Of a stretch of DNA of 64,000 nt, positions 9,113 to 18,005 are shown piece after piece. The translations under genes and the position numbers were made by a program. Under the pieces are notes generated by a model that saw only the letters and a program-made list of their open reading frames with translations, made no database searches and was not told the DNA's origin. Source of the stretch: Phytopseudomonas punonensis. Its GTDB lineage: Bacteria; Pseudomonadota; Gammaproteobacteria; Pseudomonadales; Pseudomonadaceae. The first letter of the stretch is position 1; every line of letters begins with the position of its first letter. The DNA is taken from the NCBI RefSeq assembly GCF_900142655.1, contig NZ_FRBQ01000003.1:124001-188000 (forward strand), in the 5' to 3' direction.

Positions 9113-9139
9113 AAAAGCCCGGCGCTAGGCCGGGCTTTT
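9113..9139. terminator. bidirectional rho-independent terminator
   Basis: Hairpin AAAAGCCCGGC..GCCGGGCTTTT with an A-run on one side and a T-run on the other. It lies between the convergent receptor and fumarase genes and can serve both. Confidence 0.85.
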
Positions 9140-9158
9140 GTTTACTGCAGGGAGATGC

Positions 9159-10682
9159 TTATTGCACTTCCACCGCCAGGCTTTCGGCGATCTTCTTGTT
9201 CCAGATCGCCGGGCCGGTGATGTGTACCGACTCGCCGTTACTGTCGACCGCCACGGTAACCGGCATGTCCTTGACCTCGAACTCGTAGATCGCTTCCATG
9301 CCCAGTTCGGCGAACGCCAGCACTTTGGACTTCTTGATCGCCTGGGCCACCAGGTAGGCGGCGCCGCCGACGGCCATCAGGTAGACGGCCTTGTTGTCCT
9401 TGATCGCTTCGATGGCGGTCGGGCCGCGCTCGGATTTGCCGATCATGCCCAACAGGCCGGTCTGCTCGAGGATCTGCCGGGTGAACTTGTCCATCCGCGT
9501 AGCGGTGGTCGGGCCGGCTGGGCCTACCACTTCGTCGCCGATCGGGTCGACCGGGCCAACGTAATAGATGAAGCGGCCTTTCAGGTCGACAGGCAGCTGT
9601 TCACCTTTGTTGAGCATCTCGACCATGCGCTTGTGCGCGGCGTCGCGACCGGTGAGCATCTTGCCGTTAAGCAGGATGGTTTCGCCCGGCTTCCAGCTTT
9701 GCACGTCTTCCGGGGTCAGGCTGTCGAGGTCGACACGGCGAGCCGACGGGCCGGCTTCCCAGACGATTTCCGGGTAGGCGTCCAGGGGCGGCGCTTCCAG
9801 CTCGGCCGGGCCGCTGCCATCGAGCACGAAATGGGCGTGACGGGTGGCGGCGCAGTTGGGGATCATGCACACCGGCAGGGAGGCAGCGTGGGTCGGGTAA
9901 TCCATGATCTTCACGTCGAGCACGGTGGTCAGGCCGCCCAGGCCCTGGGCGCCGATGCCCAGCTGGTTGACCTTCTCGAACAGCTCCAGACGCATTTCTT
10001 CGATCTTGTTCTGCGGGCCGCGAGCCTGCAGCTCATGAATGTCGATGTGCTCCATGAGCACTTCCTTGGCCATCACCGCGGCCTTTTCGGCAGTACCGCC
10101 GATGCCGATGCCGAGCATGCCGGGCGGGCACCAACCAGCACCCATGGTCGGTACAGTCTTGAGCACCCAGTCGACGATCGAGTCGGACGGGTTGAGCATG
10201 GCCATTTTCGACTTGTTCTCGGAGCCGCCGCCCTTGGCTGCAACGTCCACTTCCACCTTGTCGCCAGGGACGATGGAGTAGTGGATAACGGCCGGGGTGT
10301 TGTCCTTGGTGTTCTTGCGGGCACCGGCCGGGTCGGCCAGGATCGAGGCGCGTAGGACGTTTTCCGGCAGGTTGTAGGCGCGGCGTACGCCTTCGTTGAT
10401 CATGTCGTCCAGGCTCATGGTGGCGCCGTCCCAGCGCACGTCCATACCGACTTTGACGAACACGGTAACGATGCCGGTATCCTGGCAGATCGGGCGGTGG
10501 CCGGTGGCGCACATGCGCGAGTTGATGAGGATCTGCGCCATGGAGTCGCGCGCGGCCGGCGACTCTTCCTTCAGATAGGCTTCGTGCATCGCCTGGATGA
10601 AGTCGACGGGGTGGTAATAGGAAATGAACTGCAGGGCGTCGGCGACGCTCTGGATCAGATCGTCTTGCTTGATCACGGTCAT
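9159..10682 (-). CDS. fumarate hydratase, class I (iron-sulfur)
   Basis: A 507-residue class I fumarase interconverting fumarate and malate in the TCA cycle with a [4Fe-4S] cluster. The N-terminal Fe-S hydrolyase alpha domain (about 10-285) includes RMCATGHRPICQDTG with C58 and C66. The C-terminal beta domain (about 290-500) includes LNGKMLTGRDAAHKRM and GPTTATRMDKF. The ATG at 10682 was chosen over upstream starts because AAGGGAG precedes it and the family N-terminus (TVIKQDDLIQSVADALQFIS) begins there. It lies next to a membrane diguanylate cyclase, as P. aeruginosa PA4333 lies next to PA4332. Confidence 0.95.
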   Translation of the reverse strand: MTVIKQDDLIQSVADALQFISYYHPVDFIQAMHEAYLKEESPAARDSMAQILINSRMCATGHRPICQDTGIVTVFVKVGMDVRWDGATMSLDDMINEGVRRAYNLPENVLRASILADPAGARKNTKDNTPAVIHYSIVPGDKVEVDVAAKGGGSENKSKMAMLNPSDSIVDWVLKTVPTMGAGWCPPGMLGIGIGGTAEKAAVMAKEVLMEHIDIHELQARGPQNKIEEMRLELFEKVNQLGIGAQGLGGLTTVLDVKIMDYPTHAASLPVCMIPNCAATRHAHFVLDGSGPAELEAPPLDAYPEIVWEAGPSARRVDLDSLTPEDVQSWKPGETILLNGKMLTGRDAAHKRMVEMLNKGEQLPVDLKGRFIYYVGPVDPIGDEVVGPAGPTTATRMDKFTRQILEQTGLLGMIGKSERGPTAIEAIKDNKAVYLMAVGGAAYLVAQAIKKSKVLAFAELGMEAIYEFEVKDMPVTVAVDSNGESVHITGPAIWNKKIAESLAVEVQ

Positions 10683-11003
10683 GCGGGGCGCTCCCTTGTA
10701 GGGCAGGAACTTTAAATGCCGGATCATAGCCGGCTCGTTCAAAAGAGCCTGTCGATGATCTACCGCATAATCCTGCTGCAAGGGTGCCATCGGGCGCCAT
10801 GCATGCAGCACATCATGCTGATCTGGCGCCGGCTTTCTGCCGTGCCGTTCGATCATCTACAGGTTCTAAAAGGCGCGGCAGTATACCGCGGGGGCGGGAC
10901 CTGGGACACCCGTTGGGCAGTCGCGATAACTCCACATAATCACTAGGCTTTTTTATTGGCCACGGTTAGAGTGGAGGCCAGTTGCCAGTATGGGAGGGAG
11001 CCC
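10683..11003. other. intergenic region between fumarase and diguanylate cyclase
   Basis: A 321-bp divergent gap. I see no convincing gene, RNA or strong operator here. It must contain the promoters of both flanking genes; the stretch around 10915-10975 is AT-richer and suits a promoter for the cyclase. Confidence 0.5.
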
Positions 11004-12131
11004 ATGACTTCCAGCAACAACTCACTGAACCAAAAGACTCTGCAGCGCCTGTTGCTCAAGCGCTTCAGCATGGCCGTGGGCACTTATCTGGCGATCTCTT
11101 CAATCGTTGTGGTCGCGAGTTTTTGCGATCTATTTCAAGTCGCCGGTAGCTCGGTAGCGATGCTGCTGGGCGCCATGGTTGCCAGCCAGCTACTGTTTCT
11201 CGGCATGTTCCTCAGTGGCCGTAATCAGCGTCTAAGCGATCCAAGCCTGACCGAGGCGCAAGTGCTGGTCGCCCTTGGCCTGACCACGGTGTTGGTCGCC
11301 ATGCTAGACAAGGGTCGTGGCAGCCTGCTGGTGGTCTATCCGATGTCGATGCTGTTCGGGCTGTTCCAGCTGCAAACCAGGGTGTTCTTTCGGTGCGCCT
11401 GCCTGGGCTTCCTCGGTTTTCTGGCCATCAATTTCTATGAGTTTCAGGCGGGCACCACGCGTGATGTCGGCCTTGTCGTGCTGCAGACCTGTGTCCTCGG
11501 TCTGGTACTCGCTTGGCTTAACCTGTTTGCTTGGTACATGCAGCAGATGCGTCAGCGCATGCGCAAGCGCCGATTTGCACTGCAGGCGCATCAAGACACA
11601 CTGCGCGGCATGATGCGCCAGCTCGAAGACATGGTGGCCACCGACGAACTCACCGGCTTGTTCAACCGCCGCCACTTCCTGCGCATGGCTGCCCAGGCGC
11701 TGGAAGCGCTGACGCCGGCGCGCCAGCATGGGCTTGCACTGATTGATCTCGACCACTTCAAAAGTATCAATGACCGTTACGGCCACGCTGCGGGCGACCG
11801 TGTACTGCAGGCATTCGCCGGTGTCGCCAGCGCCTGCCTGCGTGACGGTGACGTGATCGCTCGCTATGGCGGCGAGGAGTTCGTGCTGCTGATCCCCGAT
11901 ACCGATGCCGTATCGTTCCAGGCCTGCTGCGAGCGCCTGCGCGTGGCGTTCAGTGAGTGTCAGCCGGTTAATGTTAAGGTGCCCAACCTCAGCCTTTCCG
12001 TAGGAATGACCCTGGTGTCCATGTACGACGATCTCGACGAAGCCCTACACCGTGCCGACCAGGCGCTCTACCAGGCCAAACGCAGCGGCCGTAACCGCAG
12101 CGCATCGACCTGGGAACTGGCTGATGCCTGA
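11004..12131 (+). CDS. membrane diguanylate cyclase (GGDEF), SadC-like by position
   Basis: A 375-residue inner-membrane protein predicted to make c-di-GMP from two GTP. About six hydrophobic helices fill residues 20-195, followed by a short linker and a GGDEF domain from about residue 215 (TDELTGLFNRRHFL). The active-site motif is GGEEF at about 289-293, with the inhibitory I-site RDGD five residues before it, so product feedback is expected. GGAGGGAG precedes the ATG at 11004, favouring it over a start 48 bp upstream. The neighbouring fumarase and ferredoxin reductase match the P. aeruginosa sadC locus, but this protein is shorter than SadC. Its last codons overlap the next gene. Confidence 0.92.
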   Translation: MTSSNNSLNQKTLQRLLLKRFSMAVGTYLAISSIVVVASFCDLFQVAGSSVAMLLGAMVASQLLFLGMFLSGRNQRLSDPSLTEAQVLVALGLTTVLVAMLDKGRGSLLVVYPMSMLFGLFQLQTRVFFRCACLGFLGFLAINFYEFQAGTTRDVGLVVLQTCVLGLVLAWLNLFAWYMQQMRQRMRKRRFALQAHQDTLRGMMRQLEDMVATDELTGLFNRRHFLRMAAQALEALTPARQHGLALIDLDHFKSINDRYGHAAGDRVLQAFAGVASACLRDGDVIARYGGEEFVLLIPDTDAVSFQACCERLRVAFSECQPVNVKVPNLSLSVGMTLVSMYDDLDEALHRADQALYQAKRSGRNRSASTWELADA

Positions 12132-13062
12132 ATTGCAGGTCGGTGAGCGTCACTGGGACGTCGCCGCTGCCAGCAATCTGCTCGACGCCTTGCTCGCCGC
12201 TGGCGTGGCCGTGCCACACAGTTGTCGCGCCGGCAGTTGTCAGGCCTGCCTGGTGCGCTGCGTAGCGGGGGAGCCCGAGGATGCCAAGCCCGATGCGCTC
12301 GACGCCACGCGCCGCGAACAAGGCTGGCGCCTGGCGTGCCAATGCCGCGTGAGCGGACCGCTACAGCTGGAAGTTTTCGATCCGCGCAAAGATGCGCTAC
12401 CCGCGCAGGTGCAGGCTTGCGACCTGTTGAGCGAGCGCGTGCTGCGCCTGAGGCTGCTGCCGCAACAGCCGCTGCGCTACCGTGCCGGCCAGCATCTGCT
12501 GTTGTGGACGGCAGATGGCATCGCCCGACCTTATTCATTCGCCAGCCTGCCGGGCGAAGACGCCAGCCTGGAGTTTCACGTCGATTGCAGTCGGCCCGGC
12601 GCATTCTGTGATGCGGCTCGGCTTCTGCAGGTTGGCGATAGTCTGCGCTTGGGCGCGCTCAGTGGCGGCGCGCTCCACTACGATCCCGACTGGCAGGAAA
12701 AGCCGCTCTGGCTGCTCGGCGCCGGAACCGGTTTAGCGCCGTTGTACGCTGTCTTGCGTGAGGCGCTGCGCCAGGAGCACCTGGGGCCGATCCGCCTGGT
12801 GCATGTGGCCAGTTCCAGCCAGGAACATTATCTGGCAGGCCCGCTGCGTGAGCTGGCCGAGCGCCACCCGCAGCTGCATATTGAGCTGATAGAAGGCGCT
12901 GCGTTGAGCGATTTTCTGGCAACCCTGCGGCCTACCTCACGGCAGACAGTGGCTTTGCTCTGTGGACGGCCCGATGCGGTGGAGGCTATTTCGCGGCGGC
13001 TTTATCTCGCTGGCCTGCCTCGCCGCCAAGTGCTTACCGATCTGTTTCTGCCACGGGCATGA
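12124..13062 (+). CDS. 2Fe-2S ferredoxin / NAD(P)H-flavin oxidoreductase
   Basis: A 312-residue electron-transfer protein. An N-terminal plant-type [2Fe-2S] ferredoxin domain (residues 1-85) has the cysteine pattern CRAGSCQAC plus a distal ACQC. A flavin domain follows (RPYSFASLPGE, the RxYS flavin motif), then an NAD(P)-binding domain (LLGAGTGLAPLYAVLREAL). This is the layout of class IB oxygenase reductases. The ATG overlaps the stop of the diguanylate cyclase, so the two are translationally linked. The electron acceptor is unknown; no oxygenase lies nearby. Confidence 0.9.
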   Translation: MPELQVGERHWDVAAASNLLDALLAAGVAVPHSCRAGSCQACLVRCVAGEPEDAKPDALDATRREQGWRLACQCRVSGPLQLEVFDPRKDALPAQVQACDLLSERVLRLRLLPQQPLRYRAGQHLLLWTADGIARPYSFASLPGEDASLEFHVDCSRPGAFCDAARLLQVGDSLRLGALSGGALHYDPDWQEKPLWLLGAGTGLAPLYAVLREALRQEHLGPIRLVHVASSSQEHYLAGPLRELAERHPQLHIELIEGAALSDFLATLRPTSRQTVALLCGRPDAVEAISRRLYLAGLPRRQVLTDLFLPRA

Positions 13063-13076
13063 ATATCGCCGCGTAA

Positions 13077-13112
13077 ACAAAAAGGCCCGCGTTATACGCG
13101 GGCCTTTCGTTT
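13077..13112. terminator. bidirectional rho-independent terminator
   Basis: Perfect hairpin AAAGGCCCGCG-TTATA-CGCGGGCCTTT (13081-13107) between the convergent ferredoxin reductase and pykA genes. Confidence 0.88.
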
Positions 13113-13126
13113 GCAGCGGTCAGTCG

Positions 13127-14578
13127 TTAGACCAACGCATCACCGACGTGCAGAATCTTCATGCCGTTGGTGCCACCGATGGTGTGGTAGCTGTCGCCCT
13201 TCGTCAGGATGACCCAATCGCCTTGCTCGACGAGCCCGCGCTTGAGTAGCTCGTCTACCGCTGCCTGGCTGACTTCGCCTGGTGGCAGTGCCGCTGGGTC
13301 GAACGGGATGGTGTAAACGCCACGGAACATCGCCGAGCGCGCCTGAGTATCGCGGTGCGGGGAGAACGAGTAGATCGGCACTGAGGAGCGGATGCGCGAC
13401 ATGATAAGCGGCGTGTAACCGCTCTCGGTCAGGGCGATGATCGCCTTCACGCCCGGGAAGTGGTTGGCCGTGTACATGGCGGCTAGGGCGATGCTCTCGT
13501 CGCAACGCTCGAAGGTCTTGCCGATGCGGTGGCTGGAGCTCTTGCCGGTAGGATGACGCTCGGCGCCGACGCAGATGCGCGCCATGGCTTGCACGGCTTC
13601 CAGAGGATAAGCACCGGCGGCGCTTTCAGCCGAGAGCATGACGGCATCGGTGTAGTCGAGCACGGCGTTGGCTACGTCGGAGACTTCAGCGCGGGTCGGC
13701 ATCGGGTTCTGGATCATCGACTCCATCATCTGGGTCGCAACGATCACCGCCTTGTTGTGGCGGCGTGCGTGCAGGATGATCTTCTTCTGAATGCCCACCA
13801 GTTCGGCGTCGCCGATTTCCACACCCAGGTCACCACGGGCCACCATCACCACGTCGCTGGCCTTGATCAGGCCGTCGAGGGTTTCATCGTCAGCGACCGC
13901 TTCGGCGCGTTCGATCTTGGCGACCAGCCAGGCTTTGCCGCCGGACTCGTCACGCAGTTGGCGGGCGTATTCCATGTCGGCAGCGTCGCGCGGGAAGGAA
14001 ACGGCCAGGTAGTCCAGATCCATTTCAGCAGCGAGCTTGATGTCAGCCTTGTCTTTCTCGGTCAGGGCTGGCGCCGTCAGACCACCGCCGCGGCGGTTGA
14101 TGCCTTTGTGATCGGACAGCGGGCCGCCGATCAGTACGACGCAATTGAGGGTGTCGGCAGTGGTGCTTTCGACACGCATGACCACACGGCCATCGTCGAG
14201 CAGCAGTTCGTCACCAACACCACAATCTTTGACCAGATCCGGGTAGTCGATGCCAACCACGTCCTGGTTGCCTTCGGTCAGCGGATGGCTGGTGGAGAAG
14301 GTGAAACGGTCACCGACTTTCAGCTCGATACGCTTGTTGGCGAACTTGGCGATACGGATCTTCGGGCCTTGCAGGTCGCCCAGCAGTGCCACGTGGCGGC
14401 CGTGCTTGGCAGCGATATCGCGAACCAGCTTGGCGCGAGCCTTGTGATCTTCTGGCGAGCCGTGGGAGAAGTTCAGACGGGCGACATCCAGCCCAGCGAG
14501 GATCAACTGTTCCAGCATTTCCGGGGAATTGCTGGCAGGGCCAAGGGTGGCAACGATTTTGGTGCGGCGAACGGTCAT
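13127..14578 (-). CDS. pykA: pyruvate kinase
   Basis: A 483-residue glycolytic enzyme converting phosphoenolpyruvate and ADP to pyruvate and ATP. Visible motifs are RRTKIVATLGPASNS at the N-terminus, LNFSHGSPEDH, DLQGPKIRI and the pyruvate kinase active-site signature near AWLVAKIERAEAV, then MVARGDLGVEI and ATQMMESMI..PTRAEVSDVANA. Length and sequence fit the PykA (type II) branch. It is preceded on the same strand by a UspE-like gene. Confidence 0.96.
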   Translation of the reverse strand: MTVRRTKIVATLGPASNSPEMLEQLILAGLDVARLNFSHGSPEDHKARAKLVRDIAAKHGRHVALLGDLQGPKIRIAKFANKRIELKVGDRFTFSTSHPLTEGNQDVVGIDYPDLVKDCGVGDELLLDDGRVVMRVESTTADTLNCVVLIGGPLSDHKGINRRGGGLTAPALTEKDKADIKLAAEMDLDYLAVSFPRDAADMEYARQLRDESGGKAWLVAKIERAEAVADDETLDGLIKASDVVMVARGDLGVEIGDAELVGIQKKIILHARRHNKAVIVATQMMESMIQNPMPTRAEVSDVANAVLDYTDAVMLSAESAAGAYPLEAVQAMARICVGAERHPTGKSSSHRIGKTFERCDESIALAAMYTANHFPGVKAIIALTESGYTPLIMSRIRSSVPIYSFSPHRDTQARSAMFRGVYTIPFDPAALPPGEVSQAAVDELLKRGLVEQGDWVILTKGDSYHTIGGTNGMKILHVGDALV

Positions 14579-14649
14579 GCGCGGACTCCTTGATTGAAGC
14601 AGACCGCGAGGCTACTACGCCGCTGCGCTGTAGTCATTGTTCCGCTGCA

Positions 14650-15558
14650 CTACTTTTCAGCCGGCAGCTTGACCACTAGCAGGTCGCAGTCCACCGACTC
14701 GAGCAGTCGCTCGGCCGTATGACCAATCAGAATGGTATCCAGCCGGCCGCGCGCGATGGCGCCCATTACCAGCAGATCGATCTCGTGCTTGCGCACGAAG
14801 CGCGGCAGCATGTTTTCCGGTGCGCCTTCAAGCAAATGGGCGGCGTCCGGGGCGATTTGGTGGTCGCGAACCAATTTGTCGAAGGCCTGGTGATGCTGCT
14901 GGGCATCGTCATTGACGTACTGCTGATAGGTGGCCAGCAACTCGGTGTTGTTGAGCAGGGTGCGCGGCAGCGGCGCATGGCAGTGCACTATATCGGCATG
15001 CATGCCTAGGGCCGTGGAGAGAGCTTGGCTGGTGCTTATCAGGTGATGGTCGAGGGCGGCAGGTTTGTCGTCTTTGTGTAGCGGATCGACCGCGGTGCAG
15101 ATGTTGTTGCCGCGCCACTCGGCGTGATGCACCAGCCACAGTGGGAACGGGCAATGGCGCATCAACTGCCAGCAGCTGTCGGTCAGCAGCAGGCGACGCA
15201 GCAGATTGTTGTGAGCGGCGGATTTGAGCACCAGGTCCGGCTTCAACTGCTCAGCTACCTCGAGCACGGTTTCATGCAGGCGTTTACCCCAGCGAACATC
15301 CTGCTGCACGTGCAGGCCTTCGGTTTGCAGCGGTGCCAGCAACTCTTGTAGCCAATTGCCGCGTTGCTCAAGCAGCGCATCTCTGGCTCTGTTTTGTAGG
15401 CTGTTTTCCAGCATGCTGCCGTCCAGGGCGGCGCTATACTCGACCAGCACCACGTGTAGCTGTGCCTGGGTTCTGCGTACCAGCCAGGCGGCGCGTTCCA
15501 GGGCAGGGTGGCTGGGTTGGCTGGCGTCGATCACGACCAGTAGTTTTTCGAGTTTCAT
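14650..15558 (-). CDS. tandem universal stress protein (UspE-like)
   Basis: A 302-residue protein with two Usp domains. The first begins KLEKLLVVIDASQPSHPALE and the second starts near residue 155. The second ends with the nucleotide-binding pattern MGAIARGRLDTILIGHTAE, close to G-x2-G-x9-G-H/S. Proteins of this kind act in the cytosol under stress and energy limitation. GAGG precedes the ATG at 15558. It sits immediately upstream of pykA. Confidence 0.88.
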   Translation of the reverse strand: MKLEKLLVVIDASQPSHPALERAAWLVRRTQAQLHVVLVEYSAALDGSMLENSLQNRARDALLEQRGNWLQELLAPLQTEGLHVQQDVRWGKRLHETVLEVAEQLKPDLVLKSAAHNNLLRRLLLTDSCWQLMRHCPFPLWLVHHAEWRGNNICTAVDPLHKDDKPAALDHHLISTSQALSTALGMHADIVHCHAPLPRTLLNNTELLATYQQYVNDDAQQHHQAFDKLVRDHQIAPDAAHLLEGAPENMLPRFVRKHEIDLLVMGAIARGRLDTILIGHTAERLLESVDCDLLVVKLPAEK

Positions 15559-15738
15559 GGGGTCGACCTCGCTGGGTAAGTAGCCTGCATTGCAGCCCAT
15601 CGCCAGATGATCTGCGTTGACCTGTATCAGCCTAGAGGATCACCGCCGCTTCGTTCGCCACCGAACGCAATGCAGCATGTTGCGAGTGTTCAGTTTTTGC
15701 GGGCCGCGCCGATACGCTGCTCATTGGAGGAGAAACCC

Positions 15739-16116
15739 ATGCGTATTCTGTTGCTGTTGTGCTGCGTACTGGTGATGGGCGGGTGTACTCGCATGTCACT
15801 CGATCACCATTTGAACAAGGCGTATCAGGCCTATGATCGGGGCGACTGTGAAGACGCCTTGCTCTACCTGTCGCAGGCCGAGCGGGTGAGCCGTTCGCGT
15901 AGCTATATACAGCCGGAAATCTCGCTGCTGCGTGGCCAGTGTCTGGAGCGCCAGAATCTGTACCTCGATGCGGCGCAGACCTACCAGTTCATCATCGGCC
16001 GCTACCCGACCAGCGAGTATGCGTTCCGTGCGCGCGCGCGCCTGGAAACCCTGCGCCTGCTTGGCCACCAGAGTGTTGCCGAACCTGCCAAGGTCTCGCC
16101 TGCCGGTCGGCTCTGA
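15739..16116 (+). CDS. small TPR-like lipoprotein
   Basis: A 125-residue exported protein. The N-terminus RILLLLCCVLVMGGC is a lipoprotein signal with the lipidated Cys at about position 16. The mature part has two helical repeats resembling TPR units (LNKAYQAYDRGDCEDALLYL and LYLDAAQTYQFIIGRYPTSE). GGAGGAGAAA lies just before the ATG, fixing the start. It is followed closely by two more small genes on the same strand; the role is unknown. Confidence 0.8.
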   Translation: MRILLLLCCVLVMGGCTRMSLDHHLNKAYQAYDRGDCEDALLYLSQAERVSRSRSYIQPEISLLRGQCLERQNLYLDAAQTYQFIIGRYPTSEYAFRARARLETLRLLGHQSVAEPAKVSPAGRL

Positions 16117-16143
16117 CCGCGCGCTCCGGTAGAGATTAAGTTG

Positions 16144-16566
16144 ATGCGCGCATGGCTGGGGCTGCTATTACTGCCGTGCCTGGCCTTTGGCCAGGTTTAC
16201 CGCTGGGTCGATGAGCAGGGGCGGGTGCATTACGCCCAGCAGCCACAGGCACCAAATGCACAGGCTGTCGAGGTACGCCCTCCGGCCGCGGCACCTGACG
16301 CGGCTGCCCAGCAGCGGGCACAGGATGCCGAACGTTACTATCAGGCCCGCCGCGACGAACAGGCCCAGGCTGCCGAGGCGCGTCGGCAGCAGCGGGCGCA
16401 GTTGAACAAAGAGTGTGCGCAGCTGCGTACCGCACTTGCCGAAATGCCCGAGGGGCGGCGTTATTATCAGCCAGGTAGCAATGGCGAGCGGCATTACTAC
16501 AGCGACGAGGAGCTGGACGCTGCACGCGCTCAGCTCAATAGCCGGTTGTCAGGCCGCTGTCATTGA
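16144..16566 (+). CDS. DUF4124 domain-containing exported protein
   Basis: A 140-residue protein with a signal peptide (RAWLGLLLLPCLAFG) and the DUF4124 motif QVYRWVDEQGRVHYAQQP directly after the cleavage site. The remainder is an Ala/Gln/Arg-rich helix (about 60-95), probably coiled coil. The domain is common in Pseudomonas envelope proteins but has no proven function. An upstream TTG in frame is less likely as the start. Confidence 0.82.
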   Translation: MRAWLGLLLLPCLAFGQVYRWVDEQGRVHYAQQPQAPNAQAVEVRPPAAAPDAAAQQRAQDAERYYQARRDEQAQAAEARRQQRAQLNKECAQLRTALAEMPEGRRYYQPGSNGERHYYSDEELDAARAQLNSRLSGRCH

Positions 16567-16627
16567 GCGCTGGTTAGTTCCTCAGGCAGGCTGCATACTC
16601 GACACACATGCATAGCCATCTGCCACT

Positions 16628-16984
16628 ATGAACGCTAATCGCCATATCGAGCGGCATCAGTTGCCGTACTACTTGAACGTCTTCAATGCCTTTACCGACA
16701 AGCCGATCGGTTATTTGGGCAATGTGTCGGCGGACGGCCTGATGCTGATCAGCCAGTTGCCGGTGCTGGTCGGCGGCTGCTTCGACATGCGCCTGAAAAT
16801 TCCAGGCTGCGACGGCATCCGGCATATCGATTTCAGCGCAACTTGCCTGTGGTGCCAGGAAGATGTCACGCCAGGCAGTTTTGACTCCGGCTTCGCTTTG
16901 GAGACGCCGCCCGCCGATTACGTCGAAATGGTCGAGGCGCTGCGCTATTACTTCAGCTTCCATCCGCTGGCCGCCGCCGTATAA
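16628..16984 (+). CDS. PilZ domain protein
   Basis: A 118-residue single-domain protein. The c-di-GMP-binding motifs of PilZ are visible: RxxxR as R-HIE-R near residues 5-9 and NVSADG as the (D/N)xSxxG motif. It likely reads out c-di-GMP in the cytosol. A diguanylate cyclase lies 4.5 kb upstream. The partner protein is unknown. Confidence 0.85.
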   Translation: MNANRHIERHQLPYYLNVFNAFTDKPIGYLGNVSADGLMLISQLPVLVGGCFDMRLKIPGCDGIRHIDFSATCLWCQEDVTPGSFDSGFALETPPADYVEMVEALRYYFSFHPLAAAV

Positions 16985-17059
16985 ACCCCGCCTTGTCTGT
17001 GCAGCGCACTCCGATTTCCTAGGCGCTGCTGTCGTTCAGCTACTTTTCTTCATCGCTTT

Positions 17060-17077
17060 TGTAAGCCATTGCTTACA
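17060..17077. promoter_or_regulatory. GacA upstream activating sequence for rsmZ
   Basis: TGTAAG-CCATTG-CTTACA is an exact match to the GacA consensus TGTAAG-N6-CTTACA. It lies about 180 bp upstream of the predicted rsmZ start, the distance known for rsmZ in other pseudomonads. A further palindrome arm (TGTAAGCAATGG, 17083-17094) follows, making an overlapping 12-bp inverted repeat. Confidence 0.85.
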
Positions 17078-17214
17078 ACTGCTGTAAGCAATGGTGTCGC
17101 TTCGGCGCTTGGATACTGACTTATCTACTTTTATTTATTTTAAGTGTATGAATTTTAAGTTTTTATTTAAAAAAGATAACGCTGTTGCGATGTTCTTCAG
17201 GCTCAGTAGTGCCG

Positions 17215-17242
17215 TTGTAGGTAATCCTCAAAGCGCTAATAT
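17215..17242 (+). promoter_or_regulatory. predicted rsmZ core promoter
   Basis: A -35-like TTGTAG (17215-17220) and a -10 TAATAT (17237-17242) are separated by 16 bp, placing the RNA start near 17249. Confidence 0.55.
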
Positions 17243-17248
17243 CTGAAC

Positions 17249-17383
17249 CGTGCTCAGGGACAAGCACAGGTCGTTAAGGATAATGACCAGGACATCGCGG
17301 GATGCGATTCATCAGGATGATGAGTTGGGAGTTTAAGGGAATAGGGACAAAAGAGTGGGCGGGTTAAACCGCCCCTTTTTTTT
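17249..17383 (+). ncRNA. rsmZ: RsmZ small regulatory RNA
   Basis: About 135 nt with eight GGA motifs. Several sit in loops of small hairpins: GTGCT-CAGGGACA-AGCAC, GGTCGTTA-AGGA-TAATGACC, ATCGC-GGGAT-GCGAT form and CATC-AGGAT-GATG. It ends in a GC hairpin plus eight T. Such RNAs titrate RsmA/CsrA and so de-repress its target mRNAs. It lies downstream of fdxA as in other Pseudomonas, and the GacA box lies at the expected distance. The exact 5' end is inferred. Confidence 0.88.
17357..17383 (+). terminator. rho-independent terminator of rsmZ
   Basis: GGGCGGG-TTAAA-CCGCCCC hairpin followed by TTTTTTTT. Confidence 0.85.
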
Positions 17384-17473
17384 GTCTGGAGAAAAGTGCC
17401 AGTCCCCCAGTTTTCCCGATATACCGATGCCGCAGCTCGCGGTCATCTTCTTTAGCCGCTGACTGCCGGCCAT

Positions 17474-17507
17474 AAAAAATGCCGTGACCCTTTCAGGTGA
17501 CGGCATC
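17474..17507 (-). terminator. rho-independent terminator of fdxA
   Basis: On the minus strand GATGCCGTCACC..GGGTCACGGCAT forms a hairpin followed by TTTTTT, 33 bp after the fdxA stop. Confidence 0.8.
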
Positions 17508-17539
17508 TCTAGCGACGGTCTGCACCGTCTGGCCCAGGC

Positions 17540-17863
17540 TTAGCGCTCTAGGTGCTGCAGCTTGTCTTTCACGCCATCCCACTCTTCAGCATCGGGCAGT
17601 GCTTCTTTGCGCTCGGTGATGTTTGGCCAGATTTCAGCCAGGTCGGCGTTGAGCTCGATGTATTCCTGCATGCCATCGGGAATCTCGTCTTCGGAGAAGA
17701 TCGCTTGCGCCGGGCACTCGGGCTCGCACAGTGCACAGTCGATGCACTCGTCCGGGTGGATCACCAGGAAGTTCGGGCCCTCGTAGAAGCAGTCCACCGG
17801 ACAGACTTCCACGCAGTCGGTGTACTTGCACTTGATGCAGTTGTCGGTGACGACGAAGGTCAT
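17540..17863 (-). CDS. fdxA: 7Fe ferredoxin FdxA
   Basis: A 107-residue ferredoxin with [3Fe-4S] and [4Fe-4S] clusters. The ligating cysteines are visible as C9-x7-C17-x3-C21 and C40-x2-C43-x2-C46-x3-C50. The C-terminal extension ([16 protein letters not shown]) is typical of the Azotobacter FdI family. GAGGAGAAAA precedes the ATG. It is downstream of mutS on the same strand and is a standard neighbour of rsmZ. Confidence 0.96.
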   Translation of the reverse strand: MTFVVTDNCIKCKYTDCVEVCPVDCFYEGPNFLVIHPDECIDCALCEPECPAQAIFSEDEIPDGMQEYIELNADLAEIWPNITERKEALPDAEEWDGVKDKLQHLER

Positions 17864-18005
17864 TTCTAGTTTTCTCCTCGGGCTACGGCAGCGAGCGGTT
17901 CTTGATTCAGCCGCTCTCAGGCTCTGGAATTGGGCTGGCAGGCCAGGCTAAAAGCCGCAGCGCTCCCGGAGCGCGCGGGATTCTATCAGCTAGTTGGCGC
18001 TGGCG

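Noticed and set aside
9138..10355. 405-codon open frame antisense to the fumarase gene
   Set aside because: Shadow frame of a clearly recognised enzyme; begins inside the terminator and has no family features.
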